Assembly (NCBI RefSeq): GCF_042767895.1
Contig: NC_091578.1
Location: 7,022,741 to 7,035,240 of the forward strand
Length of the DNA: 12,500 bases
Direction of reading: 5' to 3'
Source: Penaeus vannamei
Taxonomy: Eukaryota > Arthropoda > Malacostraca > Decapoda > Penaeidae
Under the pieces are notes generated by a model that saw only the letters and a program-made list of their open reading frames with translations, was not told where the DNA came from and searched no databases. Below, in pieces: positions 1 to 10,300 of this stretch; position 1 is the first letter of the stretch; each line of letters opens with the position of its first letter. Made by a program: the position numbers and the translations under genes.

Positions 1-676
1 CTTGAAGATATTTCAAGCATTTTACCTGAGTGAAAGGTAAAGGATGGTAGATAGACTAAACTTAATTAAATAATTACTAAAGTTCTGAGTAGGAAGAAAG
101 TAACTACTATGATAATGATTAAGAGAGAAACAGAGTATTTTTTATTTCATGCAACTAACTTTTGACTTTTGATAGATGTTTGATTGAAACAAGTATATAA
201 GATGTGAGGATATATAATAAGATTCTACTACAGAGCTTTCAAAATTGTGATAGTTACAAGGTAGTTGTGCAAATGAGTTTTGGATATTTGTAGTTGATTA
301 AACATAAGCAGGTAAAGCAACAAATGAAAGTCTTATATGTGTGTTTATAAGAATTTGAACGAAAATTATTCCTACATTTCATGGAAAGAAACAGACAACT
401 GAACAAGTATGAAAGACAGGTCATCACTAAATGTTTTATAATAGAAAGGAAAGTTATAGAGGTATACAGATGTGTATACCATTTCCTGGGAGATAGAAAA
501 TGTTTGCAGTTAAATGTACTTTTCTAAAATATTCTCAAGTTTGTTGTTATGAGATAAAGTTTATTAATATTTGAAAGCTCTGTTGTACAGGTCAAATGAA
601 TTCTGATAACTTCAAACGTTATGAAGTACACTTCTTTTGTAACAATGGTTGTGCAAGTGGGAAGTGGGTATGTTCC
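1..676. other. AT-rich stretch with no recognisable gene
   Basis: No exon-like coding segment, RNA gene or known element was recognised on either strand. It holds a perfect 7-bp inverted repeat with a 6-nt loop at 461-480 (ggtatac and gtatacc) and a separated 14-bp inverted pair at 230-243 and 570-583. Otherwise it is unique-looking, AT-rich DNA. Confidence 0.6.
230..583. repeat. Separated 14-bp inverted repeat pair
   Basis: acagagctttcaaa at 230-243 is the exact reverse complement of tttgaaagctctgt at 570-583. A further TAC lies just outside each copy in near-matching position. The 354-bp interval could be a small non-autonomous element, but I see no clear target-site duplication, and a chance match is possible. 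Confidence 0.3.
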
Positions 677-852
<176 letters not shown>

Positions 853-1006
853 GATGTTATCTGTTCTACTTTAACAGGGGTGTATTGTTGGATGAGACAA
901 AGTCCCAGTTTGATAATGAAAATGCAAAATGAAACTTCCTTTTCTTGGAAATAATGAAGTAATGGATTACATTCATTTATCCTAAGGGAAGTTAATAAAT
1001 TCCTCT

Positions 1007-1012
1007 TTTATT
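1007..1012 (-). promoter_or_regulatory. Candidate polyadenylation signal AATAAA
   Basis: This is the first canonical AATAAA I find on the minus strand after the P4HA stop, about 855 nt downstream. Using it would put the T36 run, the (TA)n tract and a 13-bp hairpin in the 3' UTR. The hexamer is common by chance in AT-rich DNA, so this is only a candidate. Confidence 0.2.
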
Positions 1013-1049
1013 TGCTTCTATCCTCTTACCATTAGTTAACTGGCCTAAG

Positions 1050-1080
1050 ATATATTGCCCTCCCATAGAGGGCAATATAT
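1050..1080. repeat. Perfect 13-bp stem, 5-nt loop inverted repeat
   Basis: Arms atatattgccctc (1050-1062) and gagggcaatatat (1068-1080) are exact reverse complements around CCATA. It is followed by a 10-bp direct duplication, caatatatta, at 1073-1082 and 1083-1092. There is no U-tract pointing to a terminator, and the context is eukaryotic. Confidence 0.85.
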
Positions 1081-1341
1081 TACAATATATTACAAAATGA
1101 GTTAAAAGTCGCAGAATAAACTACAGTGTAATTAATCGTCTGGAAGTTAGTTTTTCATCTGATATCTGACACTTTTAAAATAATGCCTCTGGAATGAAGT
1201 ATTGTAACATGAGAGGCCATGCTACCGCCACAGCTTGAGTGGTCTTATCCCTAGAACAGAAAAAAATGAAATTCTAAGGGCACTGGAGTTATGGATGCTC
1301 CTGTTTGGAAAATAACACTGTTCCTACCTTTTCTTTCACTG

Positions 1342-1575
<234 letters not shown>

Positions 1576-1865
1576 TACCATTTTTATGAAAAAAAAATGC
1601 ACGAAAGCTTGTCACATAATTGTCACGAAAATGTATTTGCCGTATATTTCAAAAACTGTTATGGAAAGTTAGAATGTAAAGTTAACCGTAAAACATAATA
1701 TATAGAAATAAAGACTAATGAACAAATCAGCACACGGTAACCAAATATACACAGCGAATTCGTAACAATTCTCATTTCTCAATACGAAACCTGTTAATCA
1801 AAAGTAGATGAATACATGAAATGTTACAGGTAAATCTACAAATGAAACAGGCGAGGCTCCGATCA
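1576..1865 (-). other. Proximal 3' UTR of the P4HA gene (inferred)
   Basis: 290 bp directly downstream of the P4HA stop in transcript sense, with no recognisable coding content. I find no canonical AATAAA or ATTAAA on the minus strand in this stretch. A weak AATATA lies at complement 1643-1648. If the transcript runs further it would include the T36 and (TA)n tracts next to it. Confidence 0.4.
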
Positions 1866-1936
1866 TTATTCTTCCGGGTTAGTCGAGCACGGGCGCCGAA
1901 GGAAGTTTAAATTCTCGCGCATCCACTTCACAGCGA
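1866..1936 (-). CDS. P4HA: P4HA terminal coding exon D
   Basis: 71 nt ending in TAA (complement 1866-1868). The acceptor is tttgtatcccccgcag. The leading TC completes the split codon from exon C (GTC, Val100), after which it reads AVKWMRENLNFLRRPC and STNPEE, then stop. This aligns with the vertebrate C-terminal VSNKWLHERGQEFRRPC and a short tail. Cys116 is the expected disulfide partner of Cys91. There is no KDEL-like tail, as expected for the alpha subunit, which is retained through its partner. The intron to exon C is 208 bp (1937-2144). Confidence 0.92.
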
Positions 1937-2953
1937 CTGCGGGGGATACAAAGTTCGGATGTTAAAAATAAATAAGTTAAAAGAATTCCAAATTTGAAAT
2001 ACAAAAAATATAAAATGAAAGTCAACTATCATGGATTCGTGAATCTGTATACCCTAAGAATTTATCTAAAAGACGTATCGGTTTGAAGACTCTGAAACAT
2101 CTCGAATCACCAACACTCTAAAGTTTCAGTTTCGGTTCACTTACCCCATTTGGAACCCAGCAGAACCGGGCACCCTCCGTGGTCCATTCTGCGGTCGTAC
2201 TCGCCGTTCCTCTTCAGATTGTACCAGAAGACACCCGTGCCAGCTTTCGGTGTTATGGCCACGTCATTGTTGTAAAAGGCTGTATTTCCGCCAGCTTCTA
2301 CGTCGTTCAGCTGCGAGAGGTATTTTGAAACTAATATATGGTTGTGTATGTTGGTGTATGTATACACTCATAACGTGAGATGTTATAGTTTTCAAATATT
2401 TCCGTCGGTAATTACAGAACCAGCACATCTAGGATAATAAACGATTGGTTATTGTTATTTTCAATATACCTACGTATAACATAAAGGTGGCCATGCGATC
2501 CCCAGACAGAGAGCAGAATGGATTACCGTCACACTACAACAGAAATTGTAATAGAAATTATAATGTCGTACGTTTTACTAGCTGTTCTTTTAAGAACAGC
2601 TAGTAAAACGTACGAAACAGTTTTCAGAACTCGAAATATCGGGTAAACGTTGATAAAATTCTGAATAGTCTCAAACATAAAAAAAGAATTGCATACCAAT
2701 TTTTCTAAACACTAGATTATAGTAATAAAAGATTATGCAATTAGTGACCGAAACCTCAAATTTTCTCAAAGAACCAGTCACGTAAACAGTGTCCGAAACA
2801 TCACGTTCTCTCTAACAAATAGTGAGATACACAGTGTCTGAAACATTAAATTCTCTCTAATAAACAAGTGTCTGTCCTAACCGTCGAGTTGAGGTGTTTG
2901 GCGAAGACGTCAACGTGGGGATTCAGATGCCCCCCTGTGCCGTAGTAACGGAC
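1866..2953 (-). CDS. P4HA: Prolyl 4-hydroxylase alpha-subunit family, C-terminal catalytic part (4 exons, 5'-partial)
   Basis: Join of complement 2882-2953, 2474-2533, 2145-2310 and 1866-1936, giving 122 residues and a TAA stop. The family is an Fe(II)/2-oxoglutarate dioxygenase of the ER lumen that converts collagen X-Pro-Gly proline to 4-hydroxyproline, normally as an alpha2beta2 tetramer with protein disulfide isomerase. Seen here: HVD at residues 13-15 (iron H and D), the distal iron His at 88 in DHGGC, and Lys98 in GSKW, ten residues after that His as in vertebrate P4HA (2-oxoglutarate salt bridge). The conserved core segments GDRMATFMLY, NDVEAGG, PKAGTGVFWYNL and RRPC are all present in order. 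Cys91 and Cys116 are 25 apart, the spacing of the vertebrate intrachain disulfide. All exons join in frame across GT-AG introns with no internal stop, so it looks functional. The N-terminal peptide-substrate-binding and dimerisation part lies off the window. Which paralogue it is cannot be told. Confidence 0.93.
2145..2310 (-). CDS. P4HA: P4HA exon C (distal His and 2-oxoglutarate Lys)
   Basis: 166 nt, entering in phase 0 (acceptor acctctcgcag, then CTGAAC) and leaving after one base of a codon (AAATGGG, then gtaagt, a near-perfect donor). It encodes LNDVEAGGNTAF, PKAGTGVFWYNL, DHGGCPVLLGSKW and the parts between. His88 is the third iron ligand and Lys98 the 2-oxoglutarate ligand. The open frame runs past both splice sites, reaching a TGA at 2137-2139 if the donor is ignored; exon D shows that the donor is used. 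Confidence 0.95.
2474..2533 (-). CDS. P4HA: P4HA exon B (60-nt small exon)
   Basis: 60 nt, 20 codons, phase 0 at both ends. The acceptor is ttctgttgtag and the donor is TATAC followed by gtaggt. It encodes CDGNPFCSLS then GDRMATFMLY. The second half is the conserved core strand GNRIATWLFY of vertebrate P4HA, which must lie between exons A and C, so the identification is firm despite the size. The first half is a lineage-specific loop with two cysteines spaced C-x5-C. Skipping this exon would keep frame but delete a core strand. Confidence 0.9.
2566..2615. repeat. 50-bp palindrome with 24-bp perfect arms
   Basis: Arms 2566-2589 and 2592-2615 are exact reverse complements separated by only TT. 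The left arm starts tcgtacgttttactagctg and the right arm ends in cgtacga. It lies in the intron between P4HA exons A and B, 32 nt upstream of the first base of exon B, so in the pre-mRNA it would form a strong hairpin beside the 3' splice site. Confidence 0.95.
2743..2877. repeat. Degenerate 45-bp tandem triplication
   Basis: Three 45-bp units start at 2743, 2788 and 2833, each opening with AGTGNCYGAAAC and containing TTCTC some 18-20 bases later. The second and third copies are closest to each other (agtgtcygaaaca, ttctctctaa). The array stays inside the A-B intron and ends four bases before the exon A donor. Confidence 0.75.
2882..2953 (-). CDS. P4HA: P4HA exon A (HxD iron-binding exon)
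   Basis: 72 nt, 24 codons, phase 0 at both ends. It reads VRYYGTGGHLNPHVDVF followed by AKHLNST. The acceptor is excellent (cccttccatttacag, then GTC); the donor is ACG followed by gttagg, which is weaker than consensus. It matches the vertebrate NYGVGGQYEPHFDF segment and supplies the first two iron ligands, His13 and Asp15. The exon ends with an N-S-T glycosylation sequon at residues 22-24, in a loop absent or different in vertebrate P4HA. The preceding exon is not found between 2954 and 4330. Confidence 0.9.
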
Positions 2954-3308
2954 CTGTAAATGGAAGGGAATGGATATACGTAAATCAATTGTAATAAGAG
3001 GGAAGTGATTCTGTTTCAGTTTAATTTGATTTCATATAACGATAATAGAAAATGGAATCTACATGATAGTAATAATAACAATAAGTTGAAAAGATCATAA
3101 GATGCAGACCTTTACATGTTAGATATGTCGTAATGATAAAGTAAAAGAACAAAAAAATCAGACTTGAACGTACATAATTTGACATATTTAATTTCATTAA
3201 CCCCTCTCATTTATCTCACAGGCAGCTCAGCGAAGCACACACGTCAGATAACAGTTCGAAACAGAACAGACAGAGATGAAATCAGTAGAAAGGTAGGTGG
3301 ATGGACAA
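2954..3308. other. Intron sequence upstream of exon A, no gene seen
   Basis: 355 bp of AT-rich DNA. I looked on the minus strand for an exon coding the residues just before VRYYGTGG, ending in phase 0 with a GT donor, and found none. The region reads as the 3' part of a long P4HA intron. The final bases before exon A give a strong polypyrimidine acceptor. Confidence 0.55.
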
Positions 3309-3336
3309 AAATATATATATAATATAATATATATTT

Positions 3337-3397
<61 letters not shown>
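3309..3397. repeat. (TA)n microsatellite
   Basis: An imperfect AT block at 3309-3338, then uninterrupted (TA)29 at 3339-3396. It sits just before the first recognisable codons of the retroelement remnant at 3422. Confidence 0.97.
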
Positions 3398-3421
3398 CAA
3401 AGATATTTTTCTCAAATGAAT

Positions 3422-4277
3422 CAACTGTCACAAGCATTTTTCGGACCTCTGGTGTACCTAATTATGACTGGGTACATCGATAAAGGTACTGAATACTAAA
3501 GTAACGCCAATTGAGGATCTGAGGATAAGTTCACGATCAACCAACTTTATTAGGCATAGAAGACAAACAGAGAACAGGCATGCCATTTGCAATTGGGTAA
3601 AGCTAACCGATTGGTAATTCAATACTGATAGATTTCAGATTTTAAGGCATAATCCAACTGGAAATCTGAGCCCAACAACTATCATGCTGCGGGAGAAAGG
3701 GGGTTGAGGGAAAAATATTTGTAGTACCATGAGCTTCAGTTATCACACAGAATTAAACAGTTTTCAAAAGAAAAGTTCCGGATGGACGGATGATCTGGAC
3801 TTCTCAGGCAAGAGATCCAGGTCTATGATCACCATGAAAACATTAGGGATTCCTTAGATTTGAAAATCGGTGCCAAGTATAGAATACAATTAGAAGAGAT
3901 AGATTCAAAGAATTTTCATATGAAGATTTGACAACACGAGAAAGACTAAAAACGAATTTCAGGATGATCTCTTTAGAAGGATTGAGGGAAATCTACTTCT
4001 TCAGATATGTATGGAATATCACTTGAAAATCTGGCAGTAAATTCGAGAGAAATCGACAGGGAAGACCGCGCTTTTGTACTGGGATAAATGCAAAAAAAAA
4101 AACTCACTTTTACGGAGAAAGTAGAATTAATGTTTCATAATGTTTCATAATAGCTGTTCACTATTGCGCCGAAAGTTAATTCAGCGCACTGTAAACGCCT
4201 TTAAGAGAAAATTAGATGACCTTATATTCAATACCGGACGACCACCGACATACGAAAGTTCAGTTCCTAGCAATTGA
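3422..4277 (+). mobile_element. Decayed non-LTR retrotransposon, reverse-transcriptase C-terminal half
   Basis: Plus-strand pieces follow the order of LINE (Jockey/CR1-like) reverse transcriptases, across several frames. At 3422-3496, SQAFFGPLVYLIM then YIDKG stands for the PQG-x-x-x-GPLLF block. At 3498-3530, KVTPIEDLRIS is a damaged FADDTR catalytic box. At 3609-3650, DW, a TAA stop (3615-3617), then FNTDRFQILRHN matches the W-x-FN-x-DKFQ-x-LRYG block. At 3729-3854, MSFSYH and SGW are followed by M-x-x-x-K-x-LGIP. At 3901-4023, FSYEDL, RERLK, SLEGLREIYFFRYVWNI. At 4154-4187, LFTIAPKV. At 4188-4274, TVNAFKRKLDDLIF. Stops and frameshifts throughout, and a missing catalytic Asp, show it is dead. 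A 10-bp duplication (tgtttcataa) lies at 4131-4150. It is antisense to P4HA and sits in its inferred intron. Family placement is from recalled motifs. Confidence 0.82.
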
Positions 4278-4330
4278 AACAGAAGTCAGATGGGCCTCCA
4301 GGTTGGCGCTTGCTAGAACTTACAGCAAGT

Positions 4331-7300
4331 AACCAAGAAAATAAGTAAGAGTCCTACCTTGAGAGGATCTCCCCCAGCGACCAAGAAAATCAGTAAGAGT
4401 CCTACCTTGATAGGAGCAACCAAGAAAATAAGTAAGAGTCCTACCTTGATAGGAGCAACCAAGAAAATAAGTAAGAGTCCTACCTTGATAGGAGCAACCA
4501 AGAAAATAAGTAAGAGTCCTACTTTCATAGGAGCAACCAAGAAAATCAGTAAGAGTCCTACCTTGATAAGAGCGACCAAGAAAATAAGTAAGAGTCCTAC
4601 CTTGATAGGAGCAACCAAGAAAATAAGTAAGAGTCCTACCTTGATAAGAGCAACCAAGAAAATAAGTAAGAGTCCTACCTTGATAGGAGCAACCAAGAAA
4701 ATAAGTAAGAGTCCTACCTTGATAGGAGCAACCAAGAAAATAAGTAAGAGTCCTACCTTGATAGGAGCAACCAAGAAAATAAGTAAGAGTCCTACCTTGA
4801 TAAGAGCAACCAAGAAAATAAGTAAGAGTCCTACCTTGATAGGAGCAACCAAGAAAATAAGTAAGAGTCCTACCTTGATAGGAGCAACCAAGAAAATAAG
4901 TAAGAGTCCCACCTTGATAGGAGCAACCAAGAAAATAAGTAAGAGTCCTACCTTGATAGGAGCAACCAAGAAAATAAGTAAGAGTCCTACCTTGATAAGA
5001 GCAACCAAGAAAATAAGTAAGAGTCCTACCTTGATAGGAGCAACCAAGAAAATAAGTAAGAGTCCTACCTTGATAGGAGCAACCAAGAAAATAAGTAAGA
5101 GTCCCACCTTGATAGGAGCAACCAAGAAAATAAGTAAGAGTCCTACCTTGATAGGAGCAACCAAGAAAATAAGTAAGAGTCCTACCTTGATAGGAGCAAC
5201 CAAGAAAATAAGTAAGAGTCCTACCTTGATAGGAGCAACCAAGAAAATAAGTAAGAGTCCTACCTTGATAGGAGCAACCAAGAAAATAAGTAAGAGTCCT
5301 ACCTTGATAGGAGCAACCAAGAAAATAAGTAAGAGTCCTACCTTGATAGGAGCAACCAAGAAAATAAGTAAGAGTCCTACCTTGATAGGAGCAACCAAGA
5401 AAATAAGTAAGAGTCCTACCTTGATAGGAGCAACCAAGAAAATAAGTAAGAGTCCTACCTTGATAAGAGCAACCAAGAAAATAAGTAAGAGTCCTACCTT
5501 GATAGGAGCAACCAAGAAAATAAGTAAGAGTCCTACCTTGATAGGAGCAACCAAGAAAATAAGTAAGAGTCCTACCTTGATAGGAGCAACCAAGAAAATA
5601 AGTAAGAGTCCTACCTTGATAGGAGCAACCAAGAAAATAAGTAAGAGTCCTACCTTGATAGGAGCAACCAAGAAAATAAGTAAGAGTCCTACCTTGATAG
5701 GAGCAACCAAGAAAATAAGTAAGAGTCCTACCTTGATAAGAGCAACCAAGAAAATAAGTAAGAGTCCTACCTTGATAGGAGCAACCAAGAAAATAAGTAA
5801 GAGTCCTACCTTGATAGGAGCAACCAAGAAAATAAGTAAGAGTCCTACCTTGATAGGAGCAACCAAGAAAATAAGTAAGAGTCCTACCTTGATAGGAGCA
5901 ACCAAGAAAATAAGTAAGAGTCCTACCTTGATAGGAGCAACCAAGAAAATAAGTAAGAGTCCTACCTTGATAGGAGCAACCAAGAAAATAAGTAAGAGTC
6001 CTACCTTGATAGGAGCAACCAAGAAAATAAGTAAGAGTCCTACCTTGATAGGAGCAACCAAGAAAATAAGTAAGAGTCCTACCTTGATAGGAGCAACCAA
6101 GAAAATAAGTAAGAGTCCTACCTTGATAAGAGCAACCAAGAAAATAAGTAAGAGTCCTACCTTGATAGGAGCAACCAAGAAAATAAGTAAGAGTCCTACC
6201 TTGATAAGAGCAACCAAGAAAATAAGTAAGAGTCCTACCTTGATAGGAGCAACCAAGAAAATAAGTAAGAGTCCTACCTTGATAGGAGCAACCAAGAAAA
6301 TAAGTAAGAGTCCTACCTTGATAGGAGCAACCAAGAAAATAAGTAAGAGTCCTACCTTGATAGGAGCAACCAAGAAAATAAGTAAGAGTCCTACCTTGAT
6401 AGGAGCAACCAAGAAAATAAGTAAGAGTCCTACCTTGATAGGAGCAACCAAGAAAATAAGTAAGAGTCCTACCTTGATAGGAGCAACCAAGAAAATAAGT
6501 AAGAGTCCTACCTTGATAGGAGCAACCAAGAAAATAAGTAAGAGTCCTACCTTGATAAGAGCAACCAAGAAAATAAGTAAGAGTCCTACCTTGATAGGAG
6601 CAACCAAGAAAATAAGTAAGAGTCCTACCTTGATAGGAGCAACCAAGAAAATAAGTAAGAGTCCTACCTTGATAGGAGCAACCAAGAAAATAAGTAAGAG
6701 TCCTACCTTGATAGGAGCAACCAAGAAAATAAGTAAGAGTCCTACCTTGATAGGAGCAACCAAGAAAATAAGTAAGAGTCCCACCTTGATAGGAGCAACC
6801 AAGAAAATAAGTAAGAGTCCTACCTTGATAGGAGCAACCAAGAAAATAAGTAAGAGTCCTACCTTGATAGGAGCAACCAAGAAAATAAGTAAGAGTCCTA
6901 CCTTGATAGGAGCAACCAAGAAAATAAGTAAGAGTCCTACCTTGATAGGAGCAACCAAGAAAATAAGTAAGAGTCCTACCTTGATAGGAGCAACCAAGAA
7001 AATAAGTAAGAGTCCTACCTTGATAGGAGCAACCAAGAAAATAAGTAAGAGTCCCACCTTGATAGGAGCAACCAAGAAAATAAGTAAGAGTCCTACCTTG
7101 ATAGGAGCAACCAAGAAAATAAGTAAGAGTCCTACCTTGATAGGAGCAACCAAGAAAATAAGTAAGAGTCCTACCTTGATAGGAGCAACCAAGAAAATAA
7201 GTAAGAGTCCTACCTTGATAGGAGCAACCAAGAAAATAAGTAAGAGTCCTACCTTGATAGGAGCAACCAAGAAAATAAGTAAGAGTCCTACCTTGATAGG

Positions 7301-10300
7301 AGCAACCAAGAAAATAAGTAAGAGTCCCACCTTGATAGGAGCAACCAAGAAAATAAGTAAGAGTCCTACCTTGATAGGAGCAACCAAGAAAATAAGTAAG
7401 AGTCCTACCTTGATAGGAGCAACCAAGAAAATAAGTAAGAGTCCTACCTTGATAGGAGCAACCAAGAAAATAAGTAAGAGTCCTACCTTGATAGGAGCAA
7501 CCAAGAAAATAAGTAAGAGTCCCACCTTGATAGGAGCAACCAAGAAAATAAGTAAGAGTCCTACCTTGATAGGAGCAACCAAGAAAATAAGTAAGAGTCC
7601 CACCTTGATAGGAGCAACCAAGAAAATAAGTAAGAGTCCTACCTTGATAGGAGCAACCAAGAAAATAAGTAAGAGTCCTACCTTGATAGGAGCAACCAAG
7701 AAAATAAGTAAGAGTCCTACCTTGATAGGAGCAACCAAGAAAATAAGTAAGAGTCCCACCTTGATAGGAGCAACCAAGAAAATAAGTAAGAGTCCTACCT
7801 TGATAGGAGCAACCAAGAAAATAAGTAAGAGTCCTACCTTGATAGGAGCAACCAAGAAAATAAGTAAGAGTCCTACCTTGATAGGAGCAACCAAGAAAAT
7901 AAGTAAGAGTCCTACCTTGATAGGAGCAACCAAGAAAATAAGTAAGAGTCCTACCTTGATAGGAGCAACCAAGAAAATAAGTAAGAGTCCTACCTTGATA
8001 GGAGCAACCAAGAAAATAAGTAAGAGTCCTACCTTGATAGGAGCAACCAAGAAAATAAGTAAGAGTCCTACCTTGATAGGAGCAACCAAGAAAATAAGTA
8101 AGAGTCCTACCTTGATAGGAGCAACCAAGAAAATAAGTAAGAGTCCTACCTTGATAGGAGCAACCAAGAAAATAAGTAAGAGTCCTACCTTGATAGGAGC
8201 AACCAAGAAAATAAGTAAGAGTCCTACCTTGATAGGAGCAACCAAGAAAATAAGTAAGAGTCCTACCTTGATAGGAGCAACCAAGAAAATAAGTAAGAGT
8301 CCTACCTTGATAGGAGCAACCAAGAAAATAAGTAAGAGTCCTACCTTGATAGGAGCAACCAAGAAAATAAGTAAGAGTCCTACCTTGATAAGAGCAACCA
8401 AGAAAATAAGTAAGAGTCCTACCTTGATAGGAGCAACCAAGAAAATAAGTAAGAGTCCTACCTTGATAGGAGCAACCAAGAAAATAAGTAAGAGTCCTAC
8501 CTTGATAGGAGCAACCAAGAAAATAAGTAAGAGTCCTACCTTGATAGGAGCAACCAAGAAAATAAGTAAGAGTCCTACCTTGATAGGAGCAACCAAGAAA
8601 ATAAGTAAGAGTCCTACCTTGATAGGAGCAACCAAGAAAATAAGTAAGAGTCCTACCTTGATAGGAGCAACCAAGAAAATAAGTAAGAGTCCTACCTTGA
8701 TAGGAGCAACCAAGAAAATAAGTAAGAGTCCTACCTTGATAGGAGCAACCAAGAAAATAAGTAAGAGTCCTACCTTGATAGGAGCAACCAAGAAAATAAG
8801 TAAGAGTCCTACCTTGATAGGAGCAACCAAGAAAATAAGTAAGAGTCCTACCCTGATAGGAGCAACCAAGAAAATAAGTAAGAGTCCTACCTTGATAGGA
8901 GCAACCAAGAAAATAAGTAAGAGTCCTACCTTGATAGGAGCAACCAAGAAAATAAGTAAGAGTCCTACCTTGATAGGAGCAACCAAGAAAATAAGTAAGA
9001 GTCCTACCTTGATAGGAGCAACCAAGAAAATAAGTAAGAGTCCTACCTTGATAGGAGCAACCAAGAAAATAAGTAAGAGTCCTACCTTGATAGGAGCAAC
9101 CAAGAAAATAAGTAAGAGTCCTACCTTGATAGGAGCAACCAAGAAAATAAGTAAGAGTCCTACCTTGATAGGAGCAACCAAGAAAATAAGTAAGAGTCCT
9201 ACCTTGATAGGAGCAACCAAGAAAATAAGTAAGAGTCCTACCTTGATAGGAGCAACCAAGAAAATAAGTAAGAGTCCTACCTTGATAGGAGCAACCAAGA
9301 AAATAAGTAAGAGTCCTACCTTGATAGGAGCAACCAAGAAAATAAGTAAGAGTCCTACCTTGATAGGAGCAACCAAGAAAATAAGTAAGAGTCCTACCTT
9401 GATAGGAGCAACCAAGAAAATAAGTAAGAGTCCTACCTTGATAGGAGCAACCAAGAAAATAAGTAAGAGTCCTACCTTGATAGGAGCAACCAAGAAAATA
9501 AGTAAGAGTCCTACCTTGATAAGAGCAACCAAGAAAATAAGTAAGAGTCCTACCTTGATAGGAGCAACCAAGAAAATAAGTAAGAGTCCTACCTTGATAA
9601 GAGCAACCAAGAAAATAAGTAAGAGTCCTACCTTGATAGGAGCAACCAAGAAAATAAGTAAGAGTCCTACCTTGAAAGGAGCAACCAAGAAAATAAGTAA
9701 GAGTCCTACCTTGATAGGAGCAACCAAGAAAATAAGTAAGAGTCCTACCTTGATAGGAGCAACCAAGAAAATAAGTAAGAGTCCTACCTTGATAGGAGCA
9801 ACCAAGAAAATAAGTAAGAGTCCTACCTTGATAGGAGCAACCAAGAAAATAAGTAAGAGTCCTACCTTGATAAGAGCAACCAAGAAAATAAGTAAGAGTC
9901 CTACCTTGATAGGAGCAACCAAGAAAATAAGTAAGAGTCCTACCTTGATAGGAGCAACCAAGAAAATAAGTAAGAGTCCTACCTTGATAGGAGCAACCAA
10001 GAAAATAAGTAAGAGTCCTACCTTGATAGGAGCAACCAAGAAAATAAGTAAGAGTCCTACCTTGATAGGAGCAACCAAGAAAATAAGTAAGAGTCCTACC
10101 TTGATAGGAGCAACCAAGAAAATAAGTAAGAGTCCTACCTTGATAGGAGCAACCAAGAAAATAAGTAAGAGTCCTACCTTGATAGGAGCAACCAAGAAAA
10201 TAAGTAAGAGTCCTACCTTGATAGGAGCAACCAAGAAAATAAGTAAGAGTCCTACCTTGATAGGAGCAACCAAGAAAATAAGTAAGAGTCCTACCTTGAT

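Noticed and set aside
230..583. MITE with terminal inverted repeats
   Set aside because: Only 14 bp match exactly, and no clear target-site duplication is seen; kept as a plain inverted repeat.
2137..2144. P4HA ending at GSKWGK with TGA at 2137-2139
   Set aside because: The bases after TGGG form a near-perfect donor (gtaagt), and exon D at 1866-1936 supplies the conserved C-terminus in the right phase.
3200..3260. Possible upstream P4HA exon ending at a gtgaga donor on the minus strand
   Set aside because: No suitable acceptor upstream and the translation does not resemble the segment expected before VRYYGTGG.
3690..3705. Acceptor-like ccccctttctcccgcag on the minus strand
   Set aside because: The sequence after it gives no P4HA-like reading and soon meets stops; on the other strand it is part of the retroelement remnant.
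3901..4026. Small plus-strand gene (41 codons before a TGA)
   Set aside because: Its residues fit the C-terminal block of a LINE reverse transcriptase, and matching pieces in other frames lie on both sides, so it is part of the decayed element.
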